Part shown: piece by piece, positions 24,183 to 37,039 of the stretch
Numbering within the stretch: position 1 is the first letter of the stretch
How the letters are laid out: every line of letters starts with the position of its first letter
NCBI GenBank assembly: GCA_002007465.1
Contig: LNAC01000162.1
Location: 3,331,761-3,395,760, forward strand
DNA: 64,000 bases
Source of the DNA: Ailurus styani
Taxonomy: Eukaryota; Chordata; Mammalia; Carnivora; Ailuridae
Direction of reading: 5' to 3'
The notes under the pieces: model-generated
Databases searched by the model: none
Told to the model about the DNA's origin: nothing
What the model saw: the letters and a program-made list of their open reading frames with translations, nothing else
Program-made: the position numbers and the translations under genes

Positions 24183-24380
24183 AAGTGCCTGGGTGGATCA
24201 GTCAGTTAAATGGCAGACTAGATTTTGGCTCAGGTCATGATCTTGCAGTCATGAGATCAAGCCCCCATTCAGGCTCTGTGCTCATCATGGAATCTATTAG
24301 CCCTCTCCCTCTGCTCCTCCACCATACTCATGCACACTCTCTTTCTCTCAAATAAATTTAAAAAATCTTTTTTAAAAAAT
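24183..24380 (+). mobile_element. CanSINE, older, with TSD
   Basis: Starts 'gaagtgcctgggtggatcag' and ends 'tctcaaataaatttaaaaaatc'. The 13-bp TSD differs at one position: gaatgacaggtag at 24168-24180 and gaatgacaagtag at 24381-24393. Confidence 0.92.
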
Positions 24381-24496
24381 GAATGACAAGTAGATACTTT
24401 ACATTCAATAATCAGGGAAGTCTTTTTGAGGAGACCACTCCTCCTGAGATTTTGACTTCTAATAGATAATTTGAAATTAGGCCATAAGTTACTTCC

Positions 24497-24718
24497 TTTT
24501 TTTTTTTAAGATATATTTATTTATTATTTTAGAGCAAGAGTGAGAGAGAGAGAGAGCACAAGTGGGGAGAGGGACAGAGGGAGAGAGAAAAAAATCTCCA
24601 GCAGACTCCCCACTGAGTAGGGAGCCCGATGTGGGGCTCAATCTCAGGACCCTGAAATCATGACCTTGACCAAAATCAAGAGTCCATCGCTCAACCTACT
24701 GAGCCACCCAGGCACCTC
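24497..24718 (-). mobile_element. CanSINE, older, with TSD
   Basis: Minus-strand copy with 'agatatatttatttattatttta', GA tract, 'gcacaagtggggagaggg' and head ending 'gagccacccaggcacc'. The perfect 10-bp TSD aagttacttc is at 24486-24495 and 24719-24728. Confidence 0.93.
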
Positions 24719-24734
24719 AAGTTACTTCATTTCT

Positions 24735-25560
24735 CTGTGTCACTCAGTTCTTTGCATCATTTATCATCCAGACTTTTATTGTTGTAACTGTTACTATTTT
24801 AGCCAATTTTTAAATTTACATGAAATCAGTTTCACTCTTTTTGATGTACAGTCCTATACATTTTGATAAATGCTTACAGTCATATAACCATGATCACAAT
24901 TAATATATAAAACATTTTCATCACCCGAAGGAATTCCTCTTGCTACCCTTTATAGTCAACCTCTCCTATGACCTAAGCTCATGGCAAACTTTTCCAGAAT
25001 GCCATTTAGATAAAACCCCACTGTATGTTACTTTTTCTATCCAGTTTCTGTCACTTAGCATATGCATTTGAGACTCATCCATGTTGTTGTGTGCATTATT
25101 AGTTTGTTCCTTTTTTGTTGCTGAGTAATATTCCATTGTGTAAAAATCTATCACAATTTAGATACAGCTGAGGTACACTCAGGTTTTTCCTATTTTTGAC
25201 ACTAATAAGACCACTATAAACATTTATGTACACGTTTTTATGTGCGATCAAAAGTTTTCATTTTTCTCAGGTAAATATGTAGGATTAAAATTACTAAGTC
25301 ATATGATAAGGTTATGTTTAACTTTACAAGAATCTTTCAAACTGTTTTTCTAAAATTGTTGTATCATTTTTATTCCTAACAGCATTGTATGAGAGTTCCA
25401 GTTGCTCTGTATCCTTGCAAGCTGTTGGTATTGTTTTAGCCATCCTAATAGGTATATAATGACATCTCTTGGTTTTAATTTGTATTTCCCCAATGACTGC
25501 TGATTTCGAGTATCTTATTAATTTGCTTATTTGCCATCCATGTAGTATCATGAAAAAGTC
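24735..25560 (-). mobile_element. Old LINE-1 3' fragment (antisense)
   Basis: The plus strand carries antisense L1 marks: 'gctgagtaatattccattgtg' (near 25122), 'caagctgttggtattg' and 'tttgtatttccccaatgac'. The minus-strand translation includes YTMEYYSATKKE and NNMDESQMH, from the end of ORF2. The lower part is 3' UTR. It is diverged, so I infer an L1M-age copy. Confidence 0.85.
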
Positions 25561-26763
25561 TAAGTGCCTTCCTGAGAGAAAAATTTTCATCTTTTTAGAT
25601 GACTTTCAGAAAAATGTTCTATGTATATTTTTATGTCTCAAGTCAAGCCAACAGAGCCAACCACTTGTCAGAAACAAGATTTAGTATAGAGAAGAAAGAA
25701 CTGTAAACTGGGTAAATTCTTTGAAAAGTAAAGTATAAATCTACTCATTCAAATGCAATAAATATATCTAAGTAGCCATTATTTAATGCTTTTTAATATA
25801 TAAATATATGTATCAGTACATATATAAATGTTATTTTAATGGGTTAATCCCCAAAAATTTAAGCTTAAAGCACTACAATTATTATTCTTCAGGATTTGTT
25901 TTCTGAAAAAACAGTATTTTTGCCATTCATTCAAGTATAATAATAGAGTGTAGGTATAAAGAACATGTTGATTCATTTTTTCCAAGGAATTTGAAATTTT
26001 AGAGCTGTTAAAGAATTGAGTCACCTAATCAATTGCACTTGTTTTAAAGACAAGCTCTCAGGCATCTGGAAATGTAAGTGATTTATTGGAGTTTGAAAAA
26101 TCAAATACTTAGTGACAAATCCGAGAGAACAAGATCCCTTCCCTCCTTTCCCACCAATCCTTAATATTCCTACCCCAGTGTAGTGGAGTAAAAGAGAGTG
26201 AGGGTACAGCATGATAAAAAGGCTTTAGCTCAGAGTAAATAATGTTTTCTTAGCACCAGATATTTTAAAAGGGCATTGTGGAGCCAGAGGGCTCCAGGCT
26301 GGAAGAGAAGACAAGAGGAAGAATCACTATAATAAGGAAAACCTGTGTAAGAAGAGAGAGACAGAATTAATTTCCTTGCCATTTGCTTAGGAACTATCTA
26401 TTTTCTCTGAAATGTATTCACTTATTTGTATATTCACACCCATTCTAATTTTAACTCACTAAAGTCATGATATATCCCCATGTGAAGAAAAATCTTAAAC
26501 AGAACAGAAAAAATGAACATCAAGGAAATATATTCCTCTCTCTCCTGTCCTTTTTGCAGAAGCAAAATGAGAAAGTTTACATTTAGTAATTTTCTTTATC
26601 TCTATTATCAGTTTAAATGATATAACTCTGTTTCTTAATTTGTCCTAATTGGGCAGCTATATAAGGATTTTGTACTATAACGAATGATACAATGCAGTTA
26701 TAATACCTTCTGCCTCTCATCACTCCCTTTTTGGGTTGATAGATATATTTATATCATCAAATG
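25561..26763. other. Unique DNA, no gene seen
   Basis: No repeat or exon is recognised. Short open frames at 25836-26212 on the minus strand carry no motifs. Confidence 0.45.
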
Positions 26764-26968
26764 CAGTGGTTCTGAACAAGGGCAATTTTGTCCCCCAGGG
26801 GAGATCTGGCAAGTCTGGAGACATTTCTGGTTGTAACAATTGGGGGTTGCTACTGGCATTTAATGAGTAGAGATGGGATGCCATTAAACATCCTACATAG
26901 GACAGCCCCTCATGAAAAAGAATCATCCCCTCTAAAAGAATCAGTAGTGCTGCTGTTGAGAAATCTTG
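26764..26968 (+). mobile_element. MER5A (hAT-Charlie DNA transposon relic)
   Basis: Starts 'cagtggttctgaac', then 'cccccaggggagatctggcaa', 'ggttgtaacaattgggggttg', 'catcctacataggacagcccc', and ends 'gttgagaaatcttg'. This is nearly the whole length of MER5A, a non-autonomous hAT element of eutherian age. The 5' terminal inverted repeat is well kept; the 3' one has decayed. Confidence 0.92.
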
Positions 26969-28679
26969 CCTATATGACTTTAGATAATGCTGTAGAATAA
27001 TCTTGAAACCAATCTTTGATATAAGTGTCTCCTTGTTATGAAAAATGAGGTTATCAGAACTGCATCATTTTTCCATTTACCTAAATCAAATGTTTGTTAT
27101 TTATATTATTAATTTTACATTGTTAAGATTTAAACAATGTTCATTCTTATTATTATAATTGTGTTAAAATTTGCTTTGTAAAATAATTTTTAAGAATTCT
27201 GAACCATGAAATAAGATTTAATACCATTTGTATCAGTATTCACAATAATAATATTGATTTAGACAAAGACCAGTAATAGATGTTAAAAGGACTGGGTTAA
27301 AAGTTATGGAAACAGATTTAGAAACCTCAAAATATTTCTTCATATATTCATTTAGGGGAAATTCACTTTTACACAGGATAGCGTTGTGTTTAGCACCTTA
27401 ACTAAGCAATTAAACTTAACATATGGTAGGACAAACTCACATTACATGCCTCCTGATATCATGTAATGTGAAACAGACTGTTATCACCTAATAATAAGAA
27501 AACCACCAAACAAATTCAGGTACTGGGAAATTGAACATGACAACTAGCCTAGGCTCTTTAAAAAGGTCAATATTATAAAATACCAAAGACAGAAACATAA
27601 AAAGGTAGGGGTTTTGATCTAGATTAAAGGAGACGAAAGAGACATGATTACCAGACGTAGCAGGTGGCCTTTGGTTGGTTCTATATAAGAGGTACAAAAG
27701 ACATTTTGGACATCATTTGAGAGTAGATATAGAACGAATATGAGATAAGGCTATTATACCAAGGTTATATGTCTTGGCTTATAACAGGCTAAATTTCTTG
27801 ATTTTAGTGGTTATGTAAAGTGAATATCCATCATATGTCAGCAAATTATTTTTTATATGGTTCAGCAGGGGGTGGTAGAAGGAGGATTTGTGAAATGCGT
27901 ACATAGAGAGAGCAAATTAGAGCAATTGGGACAAAATATTAACAGTTGGTGAATTGAGATAAAGAGAGCATATGGCTTATTTATTCTATCATTCTCTCTA
28001 TTGTAAGCATGTAACTTGTCGAAGCAAAAATTTTTAGTAACAATTGTGTTGATCCTCTGATCAAAGCCTATTTGAGAAACATCTCAAATTTTTTTAAAAA
28101 GCTCACTTTATATAGTGATATAATGGTAAATACTTAAAAATCAGGTCTCCCAGGAGGGATAAAAGCCCTTATTTGAAGCATTTGTTGTATTCCGTGGTGT
28201 TAATATTCTTACTATAGTCAATTTCTAAAACTGAACACAGAATTGGGAAGAAGTGTCCAGTGTTACACCATTATATAGTTTTTCACCATGCACATAGATG
28301 TAAATAACCTCAAAAGCATAAAAAATAGTAAAATGTAGCAAAATAATTAGGAAGTAATGAATTTTGAGTATTTATTGCCTCTGTTTTTAATATAACTTAC
28401 TTAAGTGTAGTTTATATTATAGAATTAATAATTGGCTGCACTTAAAAATCTTCTTACAAAATTCCTTAAAAAATTAACAATTGGTTCTGAAGAGGCAATA
28501 GAGGCCAACTCCAGGACACCATTGGTCCTATGTCTTGGGAAGATTACCAGAGAGAAAAATGGAGCCTGAGAATGAAAACAAAGTTGAGGTTATACAACTC
28601 TGAATCTTGATTAGCTATCATGAGAATAAAAGAGCTATAATAGAAATATGGCTCTCCCCATCCTCCCAGAAGTAAAGTT
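26969..28679. other. Unique AT-rich DNA, no gene seen
   Basis: Repeat-poor. No coding or RNA feature can be supported. Confidence 0.45.
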
Positions 28680-28795
28680 CTTCATGAAGTATTAAATAAT
28701 TTTATGTGTCAAGCACAAGTCTAGATGTTGGAGTTACAGCAATGAACAAGATAAATGAAACTCTTTCTCTCATGGACTCCATTTAGGTGGCCTTA
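28680..28795 (+). mobile_element. L2 3' fragment
   Basis: 'tatgtgtcaagcacaagtctagatgttggagttacagcaatgaacaagata' followed by 'ctctcatggactcc' matches the order of the LINE-2 3' end. Confidence 0.75.
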
Positions 28796-30357
28796 TGACT
28801 CACTCTTTTGAATTTACTGACTTAGAACTTGGACCTTCTCCTTGCCTCCCTTGGACAAAACCATGTTTATTCTTGGGATATAGCTTATCAAGTCTCATTA
28901 AAAGGAAAAGAAAAGCCACACCTGTATTCAGTGTCCTTTTTTTTCCTGGGAATTTTCAAATTTTCTAATCTTCTCACTACTCCCTTCATTGTTTATCATT
29001 ACTAACTTGTTTTTATTAATTATGTTTTCATCATTCAAAAGAGGTTTTGGAGAAAAGAGAAGCAAATGGATTTTCAGTCCATCTTCTTAAACCAGAAGAT
29101 TTTATCTGATAATTTCCAAAGAGATTATCTAAGTAGATTATTCAAGTAGAATGATGTAGAAAAGTTCATCCCTTTCGGAAAGTACAGGGGCAGCCTGCAA
29201 AAATCTCTTTAGTGATCTTACAAGTCAACATATATATTTTTTAAATCACTAAGGATAAAAGAAATAGTAACATTAGATTGAAAGGAAAACTGGGACCTGA
29301 ATGAATATAATTATTCCATAACTTCTCTCTAACTGTCCAAAATATTCATGTATTTTTGTTATTACTTGGTTCTAAGGTATTAAAATTTCTAATTATGTAC
29401 TGAAAACTCCAATAAATATAAAAGTATAGTATAGCATAAAAGTACAGTAATTATTATCCCTGATATAAAACCAGTCAGTATTTCATCCATTTTAACCTTT
29501 TTATGAAATTCATACATTATATTTATGTTTTTAACATTACATGTTGTATATTTGTAGCTTTCAAACATTTTTAAATGAGGTAAATTTTTATCTTCTTGGA
29601 AAAAGAAACCCTACATGCTAAAACTTAAGTTTAGCTTAAAAACTATTTCATTAACACTACTTAGAATTTTGAGTATTTATTAATTTCATAATGTATTTCA
29701 GAATTGTGGTGCATTGAATCTGCCTTTACAATAAAAAGGCAGGATAGTGCCTAATTCCTTTTAGTAAAGTAAAAATTCTTGATTACGCCTAAATTAGGGT
29801 AGAAATTCAACTAAGATTCATCAAAGCACAAATTTTATTTGGTTAAAAGCTTACATATTTACAATTAAGCACTAAAAATGTTCAACCTTTTACATCTCAT
29901 TCTAAATAGAACAAAGTGACTTTTGTAATCCACCTATCAAGAAAAACCAGATAAATTACATCTTCATATAAAATTATTTTACATTTTCTTTCCACTTTTT
30001 AATCCCACTACTGCCCACTACTAATTTTAAATCACTGTTCAGGTTCATAGCAGAGATTTTAGCCTTATTTCTTTTATGCTTCATCCACAATGATGAAGTT
30101 ATCAGGTCAAGATCCCAAAATGTAAATTATTACCCTGTTAGAAAAGGTCTGTGTTTGCATTTAGGTTGTGAATAGTGTAAACAGCTTTAAAGGCTTTTTC
30201 TAGGTTTCTTTTGAAAAAGTTGCTTAAACAAATAAAATCAAGAAAGAAACTAAAATATTCTATCTAATTACTTATGGATAACAGATATCTTTAAAGTACC
30301 TGACTCTATACTGTTAACATAGATAAATTCCATAACCAGTTCATTTCTCTAGTTGCT

Positions 30358-30398
30358 TCATTATTATTATTATTATCATCATCATCATCATCATTATT
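30358..30398. repeat. (ATT)n then (ATC)n microsatellite
   Basis: About six ATT units pass into about six ATC units, then ATT again, over 40 bp. A single T-to-C change spread by slippage would explain the compound form. Confidence 0.9.
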
Positions 30399-31127
30399 TA
30401 TTGTTTTTTACAATTATTTCTTGTCATCTTGTTCCTTCTGAGTAAACCTGCTATATAGAGACACCTGCTGGGAAATAAATGAACAGAAGAAAATTCAAAC
30501 CTGAGCTTTCGAAACAAAAAAAGCTTCGCTCTTATATAACTTAAGCATGCTTTCTTCAAATAATGTATTATGCTTCAAAGCACATTTGCATCTAAAATAT
30601 ACTCAAAGTCCACCAACATCTGGAGTTTTGCTATGCATCTAAAAATCTATACCTGAGTGTGAAGTTTCCAGAGCCCACATATATCTGCTATGTAGACTAG
30701 GTATATGATAAGGGAAAGCTGTAATAAATATATTTCAATCAAGTCATTTATTAGGTGTCCACATGTAATTTTAAAGAAATTTTAAAGGGGATTATTTTTC
30801 AGAGTGACTAGGACTTCTCTAATTTGTAATACTTTTACATCTTAATTTTTTTAAACATATGCTAAATGAAGGCTTTTACCCTTTAAAGGTTTAATATAAA
30901 TACTCTGAAATGAAAATGGTTTCCAAAAGTCTGTTTACATAAACTTTTGTTGTCAATTTCTATCTGAAATTGTTTCCCAATGATAACCCAGCAGATTAAA
31001 AATAACAAATTATATGTGAAAAGTACACTCTTCAATAGCAAACCATCAAACAGCTATTTCAACTGTGTTCCAATCTCAAGGTCAAGCTTAACTCCTTCAG
31101 AACTACACTAATATAGCTACCATAAGA

Positions 31128-31206
31128 TGATAAGACTTAAAGATGATATAAGCATATCTAATTTCTGATAGGTCTGATAAGACTTAAAGATGATATAAGC
31201 GTATCT
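31128..31206. repeat. Local tandem duplication, 47-bp period
   Basis: The 32-bp block starting 'tgataagacttaaagatgat' occurs at 31128-31159 and 31175-31206 with one difference (agcatatct against agcgtatct), separated by 15 bp. Confidence 0.88.
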
Positions 31207-31671
31207 GAGTGATTTTAACAATGTCATCTAGATGCTCTGCTGAATATCAAATTGTAGGCAAGATTATAGCCAGGTCTTGGAGTGCAGCCACTACTTGAAT
31301 AGCTCAAGTGATATTCACCATAATTCAGCTGAACATGGACCAGTCATGTGTGGAGAATGGATGACAGCAAGATTTCCAAGCACCTGCTCTATGCTCCCAA
31401 CCAGATAGGGAGAATACATAATATGGTGACAAACTGATATCTGGCCTCCAACCATGTGGCAAAGATGCTGACAACTGCTAAGAAACCAACCAAAGATGTC
31501 ATGACTCAAGATGGGGTGAGCATTTTATACTTTCAGAGGAGAAAAAAAAAACACAACTTAAGAAATAACAGTTCAACTTGCTATTAAATGACTTTAAAAT
31601 CCCACATTGTCCTATTCAGATCAAATACTCAAATCCATTCTAGGATATTAAGCAGCCTCTTGAGAGACAAA

Positions 31672-31897
31672 ATAGTATACAGTATAAGAACATAAATTCT
31701 GAAATCAGACAAAGTCAAATTCAGTCTCCAGCACTAAGTAGCCAATGTTATATTTAAATAGTATTTTCCTTATTAGTACAAAGGAGATATTAATGGTATT
31801 ATTGGGATGATTCATACTAAATAAGATAATGCACATAAAGTGCTTTCTAGAATATTTGGCATATAGTAAGCATTCAATTAACATTAACATTTTAATG
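31672..31897 (+). mobile_element. MIR, nearly full length
   Basis: Blocks in order: 'aacataaattctgaaatcagac', 'caaattcagtctccagcactaagtagc', 'gatgattcatactaaataagataatgcacataaagtgctt' and 'ggcatatagtaagcattcaatt'. These are the start, core and LINE-like tail of MIR. About 225 bp, well diverged. Confidence 0.85.
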
Positions 31898-32843
31898 TTG
31901 ATCATCAGCTATTAGGGAGATTTCATTAAATCATTGTACACATCGTTTCTAATAATTTTGCAGGATTATAAGGACACTACTATTGATAATCTTTAGAGAA
32001 TCATAAATATTGGTTTTGAGAATATTAACAAATCAGGTTGGAAAATCAGATTGAAGGGTGTATCTCAAAAGATACAGGTTTTAGGTGGATTGAATTTTAA
32101 AGACTGCAGGTTCTGTGTTGTTTCCAATCATCATAGATGAAATTCAAAATAGTTGAACCAAAACTTATAAACATACTAGCAAAAAGAAAAGCCTTATTAA
32201 CAATAAATTATTTACTTAGTTATAGCTTCTACAATGCCATCGATATTTGTATGGTTTCTCTCAGACCCATCCCCTGGCTTACCCATCAGATATTTAGAAT
32301 AATATTACATAAGTAGTTTTGAAAACACAAGGCATTATATTGAAAGAAATTTTAGTTGGGATTCTAAAATTAGTTGGAGACACATCACTGTGAATCACAA
32401 CATTAAAATAATAATCACAAAATTAAGCTAATAATCTAAGATGGCTTAATAAAAAAAAGAGAGTTGAACAATTGCAAACTGGAGGTACTATGTAACACTG
32501 ACAGTACTCATGGTCTCTGTTTCTATAAGGAAACAAACCCATGTTTGCAGAGCTTTTTTGTTTTTGTTTTTGTTTTGTATGTGATTGGAATATATGCTAC
32601 CAAGCACTGAGATAACAAGAGCTTGGAAATTTGGGGGTGTTTTACTTTGCATAATATTGACCTTCTTATTTTGCTTGATATTCTTCCCAGAAATAAGTGG
32701 AAATATATAAAGTATGTATCACCCATCCACCAAGAAACTAATTTAAACTCTTCACTATACGATGTCAATGAGCATGTTTGATATGCTCTTTTCTTTAAAT
32801 AATGGTATTAACAATAGGTGCAGTCTTAAGGTAGATGACAGAT

Positions 32844-32889
<46 letters not shown>

Positions 32890-34185
32890 AAAAATAAAAA
32901 TGAACTGATACAAGTTTGCCAATAGGCTTGCTTTTGATTACATGGGAAAATAAAAAATGGGAAAAAAATAATTGTAATGAAAATCTAAAGAAACATAAAC
33001 CAGAACTGAAGATTAGAAAAATTAACAGGAAAATAACAGCTTGGGAAAAACTTCATAAAAATATTACATTTGGCTATTTTTCTTTAGAAGTAGAAAGTGA
33101 ATTATAAAATAATAATGTAGTGTTCTGCTTATATTACTTTAACTAAGCAACTTTTCCTGCATGCACCATACAAACTGGACCCAGATATAAGCAAGACTGA
33201 GCTCATTATCGTCCCCTGAAGACAGCATGAATGTAAATCAGCTAAAATATAAGGCTCAGGATAACTTTTGGGTTGGTAATAAAATTCATGGTGCTTAAAT
33301 TGCTCACTTCTAATGCATATTTTACAAGTCTCAGAAGAAATCTCTGAAACTCATAGATTTTCCCCCTTTCCTCATTACTATATTTGATGTACTTTCAAAC
33401 TCTGTAAGATGAACTCAATACTTTGCAAAGGACTGAAAGTACCTATCTGAGAGAATCTGAAGGTCTTACAGAACATTTTCTATTTATAATAGTCCATTTT
33501 GGATTGCTGAATGGGAAAACTGAGGATAAATGCATCCAAAGTCATATGGGTTTAACATCAGAAGCGTTCAGTGTTCTAAAGTATATTGTGGTGCTGGCTT
33601 TTCTACATAGTCCCTTGAGCTAAGGAATTATGAATGATTCTTTACAGTAAGGAGAATAAGCCCTTTAAAGGAGATTATTTTTAATGATGGTTACATGTTC
33701 ATTCTGATTTATTTACACTTTGATCCTTGCTCTTAAACATGTTACGGGTTACTGAATGAAGGTCTATGACCATGAAAAAGCATTTAGTTTACTGGCCTAT
33801 CCTAGGGATGAGTATATGACCTTTATTCCATTGTAATAATTCCTAACATAGCTTATCAAAACAAACAGAAGAACCAGAGAAACATTCCATGGGAATACAG
33901 AGGTGTCAGGAAAAGTAGCGAATCTTTTGGATTCTGTTCTAGAATCTTATTTTCCTTTAGAAGAATATTAATGAATTCAACTTATAATGACTATGATAAT
34001 ATCCCATTAATTTATATGATGAAATAGAGATGTCCACATCTTTGAGTGATATCAGAATCTAAATCAGGTAGACTTTAAATCCTTTTCTACTAAAAAATAT
34101 GCACCTATCAAAAGTATACGTAAAATTAATTAGACAAGAAAACAGCTGTTTTTGTTTGTTTGTTTGTTTTGTTTTGTTTTTTGGA
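31898..34185. other. Unique AT-rich DNA with a GATA microsatellite
   Basis: No family repeat apart from the microsatellite at 32842-32889 and a (TTTG)n run near 34148-34180. Open frames at 32523-32768 on the minus strand and 33423-33623 on the plus strand have no recognisable features. Confidence 0.45.
32842..32889. repeat. (GATA)n microsatellite
   Basis: About twelve near-perfect GATA units, followed by A-rich sequence. Likely to be length-polymorphic. Confidence 0.95.
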
Positions 34186-34189
34186 GTAG

Positions 34190-35560
34190 GAGGAACTGAT
34201 TATTTTCCCTTGTTTATTTTAAGATACTTTGGCTGGATATAGAAAACTACATTTATAATTATTTTCTGTCTTAACATTGAAGAAATTATTTCACTGTTTT
34301 CTAGCTTTCATGATTGTTGAGAGATTAGCTGCCACTCCTTTACAGCTAATTTGTAATCCCCCCTGCCTTGTTGTTTCATACCTGTAGTTTCACAGTAATA
34401 TATCTAGGTGTGAATTTCTTTTTATTTCTCTTGCTTGAGATCCTATGGACTAGATTTATTCTTCAGTGACTTTCATCTGTTCTAAGGCAATATATAATCA
34501 AGTATTACTTATTGCCACATTTTCACTGCCATCTCTTTCTGTATAACTGATTAAACCTTTCACTCTATCGTTCACGTTTCTTATGCTCTCTCATATTTCT
34601 TTCTGATCTTTGCTTTTATGTGCTTTTTAATTTCTTCTTACCTGTCTTCCAATTCACTAATTCTCTCTTTGTCTGTGTCCATATGCCCTTAAATGTGTAC
34701 ACTGAGTTTTAAATTTCCACTGTTATATTTCCAGGTCTTATTTTACAGTTTTATTTTTCTATAAATATTTTCAAACCTGATTTTTTTTATCTCTTTAAAT
34801 ATACTTTGTTAGCTTATAATCTGACTGATTATTTCAGAATTTGAAGATTTATGACCCTGAGTCTGCCGTTTTGTTTTGTTTTGTTCCACATTAATTTCTA
34901 ACTCATTGTACCTTGTTGTCATGTATTTTTTTCCTCCTATGATTTTATCACTTTCCCCAAGAATGTATTCATGCAAATTATTTAAGAACAAGGATGAACT
35001 GTATTCCTCTAGAGATGATTTGGGTTGTTTTTGCCACAGACCTGGGAGTACCATGAGTCTGGGAACATCTTAAACTAAATTTTTGGTATACGAGCTTTGA
35101 GTACATTCAGATAATACTAATTTTGACTGCATATTTGTAAATTACTAGGCCTGTGGTTACAATTTCTATGGCATATTATATTACTTCTCTATGAGAAGGA
35201 GGCAGGTTATTTTGTTTCATCCTTGCCCTGAGAAAATAGCCTTTTAAAGCTCCTGTTTGATAGATAAAGTGTTTTCTAATAGACTTTTTCTGGCCCTAAG
35301 CTTTGATCACTTTCAATTTTGTCCTGAAAGGCAATCAAATGCTAACCTCAGTTTCATTAGATGCACCAAATCTCTTGGTGATCACTTACCTATCTTAGTT
35401 ATAGCTTTCTTTTAGATTATTGTCTTATAATTTCTGACATTCTCTCAGTACTTTAATGCCTTCAAAAAGTGTCTTAAATTATTTTATGCAACATCTTCAC
35501 TTGTTTGGACAGGAGGGTTAGTCTAAATCACCTAACCCTCAGGTATGTACAGGTATGGAG
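34190..35560 (-). mobile_element. Ancient LINE-1 5' part (antisense)
   Basis: On the plus strand: 'aagaaattatttcactgttttctagctttcatgattgttgagagattagctgcc', 'agtaatatatctaggtgtgaatttcttt' and 'atctgactgattatttcagaatttg' follow the antisense order of an old L1 ORF1/5' UTR region. Divergence is high and no ORF is left. The upper boundary is uncertain. Confidence 0.6.
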
Positions 35561-35882
35561 CCCTTCTTTTCCTCCTGTTCTACTGCTGTTTAGGGTCAAA
35601 ATATTTTAATTAAGTAAGTTCCCTAATTAAAATCACACCAAGTCAAGTTTCATGAGAGATTCAGATATAGAATAGTAAAGTAGAAGTAGAATATTAAAAC
35701 AACAATGTAAGGAATAGTGATAATTTTCATTGAGGAAAATGAGAAAATAAGCATATATAATTTTTTGTTTTAATTTTGACATATGAAGGATACTGACCCA
35801 AACTGTGTAAAATAATTAAGACTAGACAACACAAAGGATTTTAGCTTGAGGAAATAAAGAGTGGTGTTAGGGAATCTATTTT

Positions 35883-36072
35883 CTTTTTTAAATATTTTAT
35901 TTACTTATTTTACAGAGGAAGAGAGCACAGCAGGGGGAGCAGCAGGCAGAAGGAGAAGAAAAAGCAGGATCCCTGCTGAGCAAGAAGCCTGATGTGGGGC
36001 TCGATCCCAGGACCTTGGGATCATGACCTGAGTTGAAGGCAAATGCTTAATGACTGACACACCCAGGCCCCC
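35883..36072 (-). mobile_element. CanSINE, older, with TSD
   Basis: Minus-strand copy with 'agagcacagcagggggagcagcaggcag' and head ending 'cacacccaggccccc'. The 16-bp TSD has one difference: ttagggaatctatttt at 35867-35882 and ttagagaatctatttt at 36073-36088. Confidence 0.94.
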
Positions 36073-36164
36073 TTAGAGAATCTATTTTTACTAAGGCATT
36101 TTACACAAGAGATGTTACCCCAACAAAATTTAAGTTTTTTGGACTCTGGAAGCCAATTTAAATG

Positions 36165-36310
36165 GATTATTTTACATAATCTTCACAACTTCTCTCTAAG
36201 ATAGATCTAGAAACATTAAATATAATTATTCAGGCCCACAACTGAGTAGCAGAACTGAGATTCAAATATAGGATATTTCATTCTAGAGCCCACTGAACTC
36301 TTATCCAAGA
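36165..36310 (-). mobile_element. MIR (antisense)
   Basis: 'ttttacataatcttcacaacttctctctaagat', 'caactgagtagcagaactgagattcaaat' and 'ctagagcccactgaactc' keep the block order of an antisense MIR. Confidence 0.7.
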
Positions 36311-36833
36311 CACTGTGTGGTAGTTGAGATGTGGTCACGTTCTCCACAACAATATATCAGATAACCTTTCAAAACTTTCTGAGCCTTATGAAAACATATA
36401 TAGATGGAGTATACATCAAAATGTTTTAATCAAAAAAATCTTTTAATCAGTTGTGTTTGAAAAAACATAAACACATACACTCTACCTTGCCTTATTACCT
36501 TCACAATATCAGATTCACGTATTCTTAATAGTGAGATACCAATATATAGGTTTCACTTATTATAACACATCTATTATAACTCATTATAATTCATCTATTC
36601 TTAATTTAGTTGCCATTAGACCAGAGTCTTACTCATTTAGTTGTTGGGTGTTAATTTGACAGAAGGAAAACAAAACAAAACAAAAAACAAAAACAGAAAA
36701 GGAAAAAGAACCAAAGTCAAGACCTATATACAAGATTATTTAATCTTTCCACATAAATACTAAATGAATTATCTCTGATTAATATTATAACAAAGGAGAT
36801 GAGATAAAGTATTAATCGTTACCCTATTTTGTT
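36311..36833. other. Unique AT-rich DNA with A-rich run
   Basis: No repeat family is recognised except an (AAAAC)n-like run near 36667-36705. No exon is seen. Confidence 0.45.
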
Positions 36834-36847
36834 AAAAGGCCATTCCA

Positions 36848-37039
36848 GGGGCACCTGGATGGCTCAGTCAGTTAAGTGTCTGCCTTTGGGTCAGGTCATG
36901 ATCCCAGGGTCATGGGATTGAGTCCCACATTCGGCTCCTTGCTTAGCAGGGAGCCTGCTTCTCCTTCTCCCTCTGCCTGCTGCCCCCCTGCTTATGCTCT
37001 CTCTCTCTCTCTCTCTAATAGATAAATAAAACCTTAAAA
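36848..37039 (+). mobile_element. CanSINE, older, with TSD
   Basis: Starts 'ggggcacctggatggctcagtcagttaagtgtctgcc' and ends 'agataaataaaaccttaaaa'. The perfect 14-bp TSD aaaaggccattcca is at 36834-36847 and 37040-37053. Confidence 0.96.

Larger units (their letters stand above)
28796..31671. other. Repeat-poor unique DNA
   Basis: Nearly 3 kb with no recognised mobile element, only a (ATT)n/(ATC)n run near 30361-30398 and a local 47-bp-period duplication at 31128-31206. There is no open frame of note. It could hold conserved non-coding sequence, but that cannot be shown without an alignment. Confidence 0.45.

Noticed and set aside
32842..32889. Regular short repeats considered as a CRISPR-like array
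   Set aside because: Simple tetranucleotide microsatellite with no spacers, in a mammalian genome.
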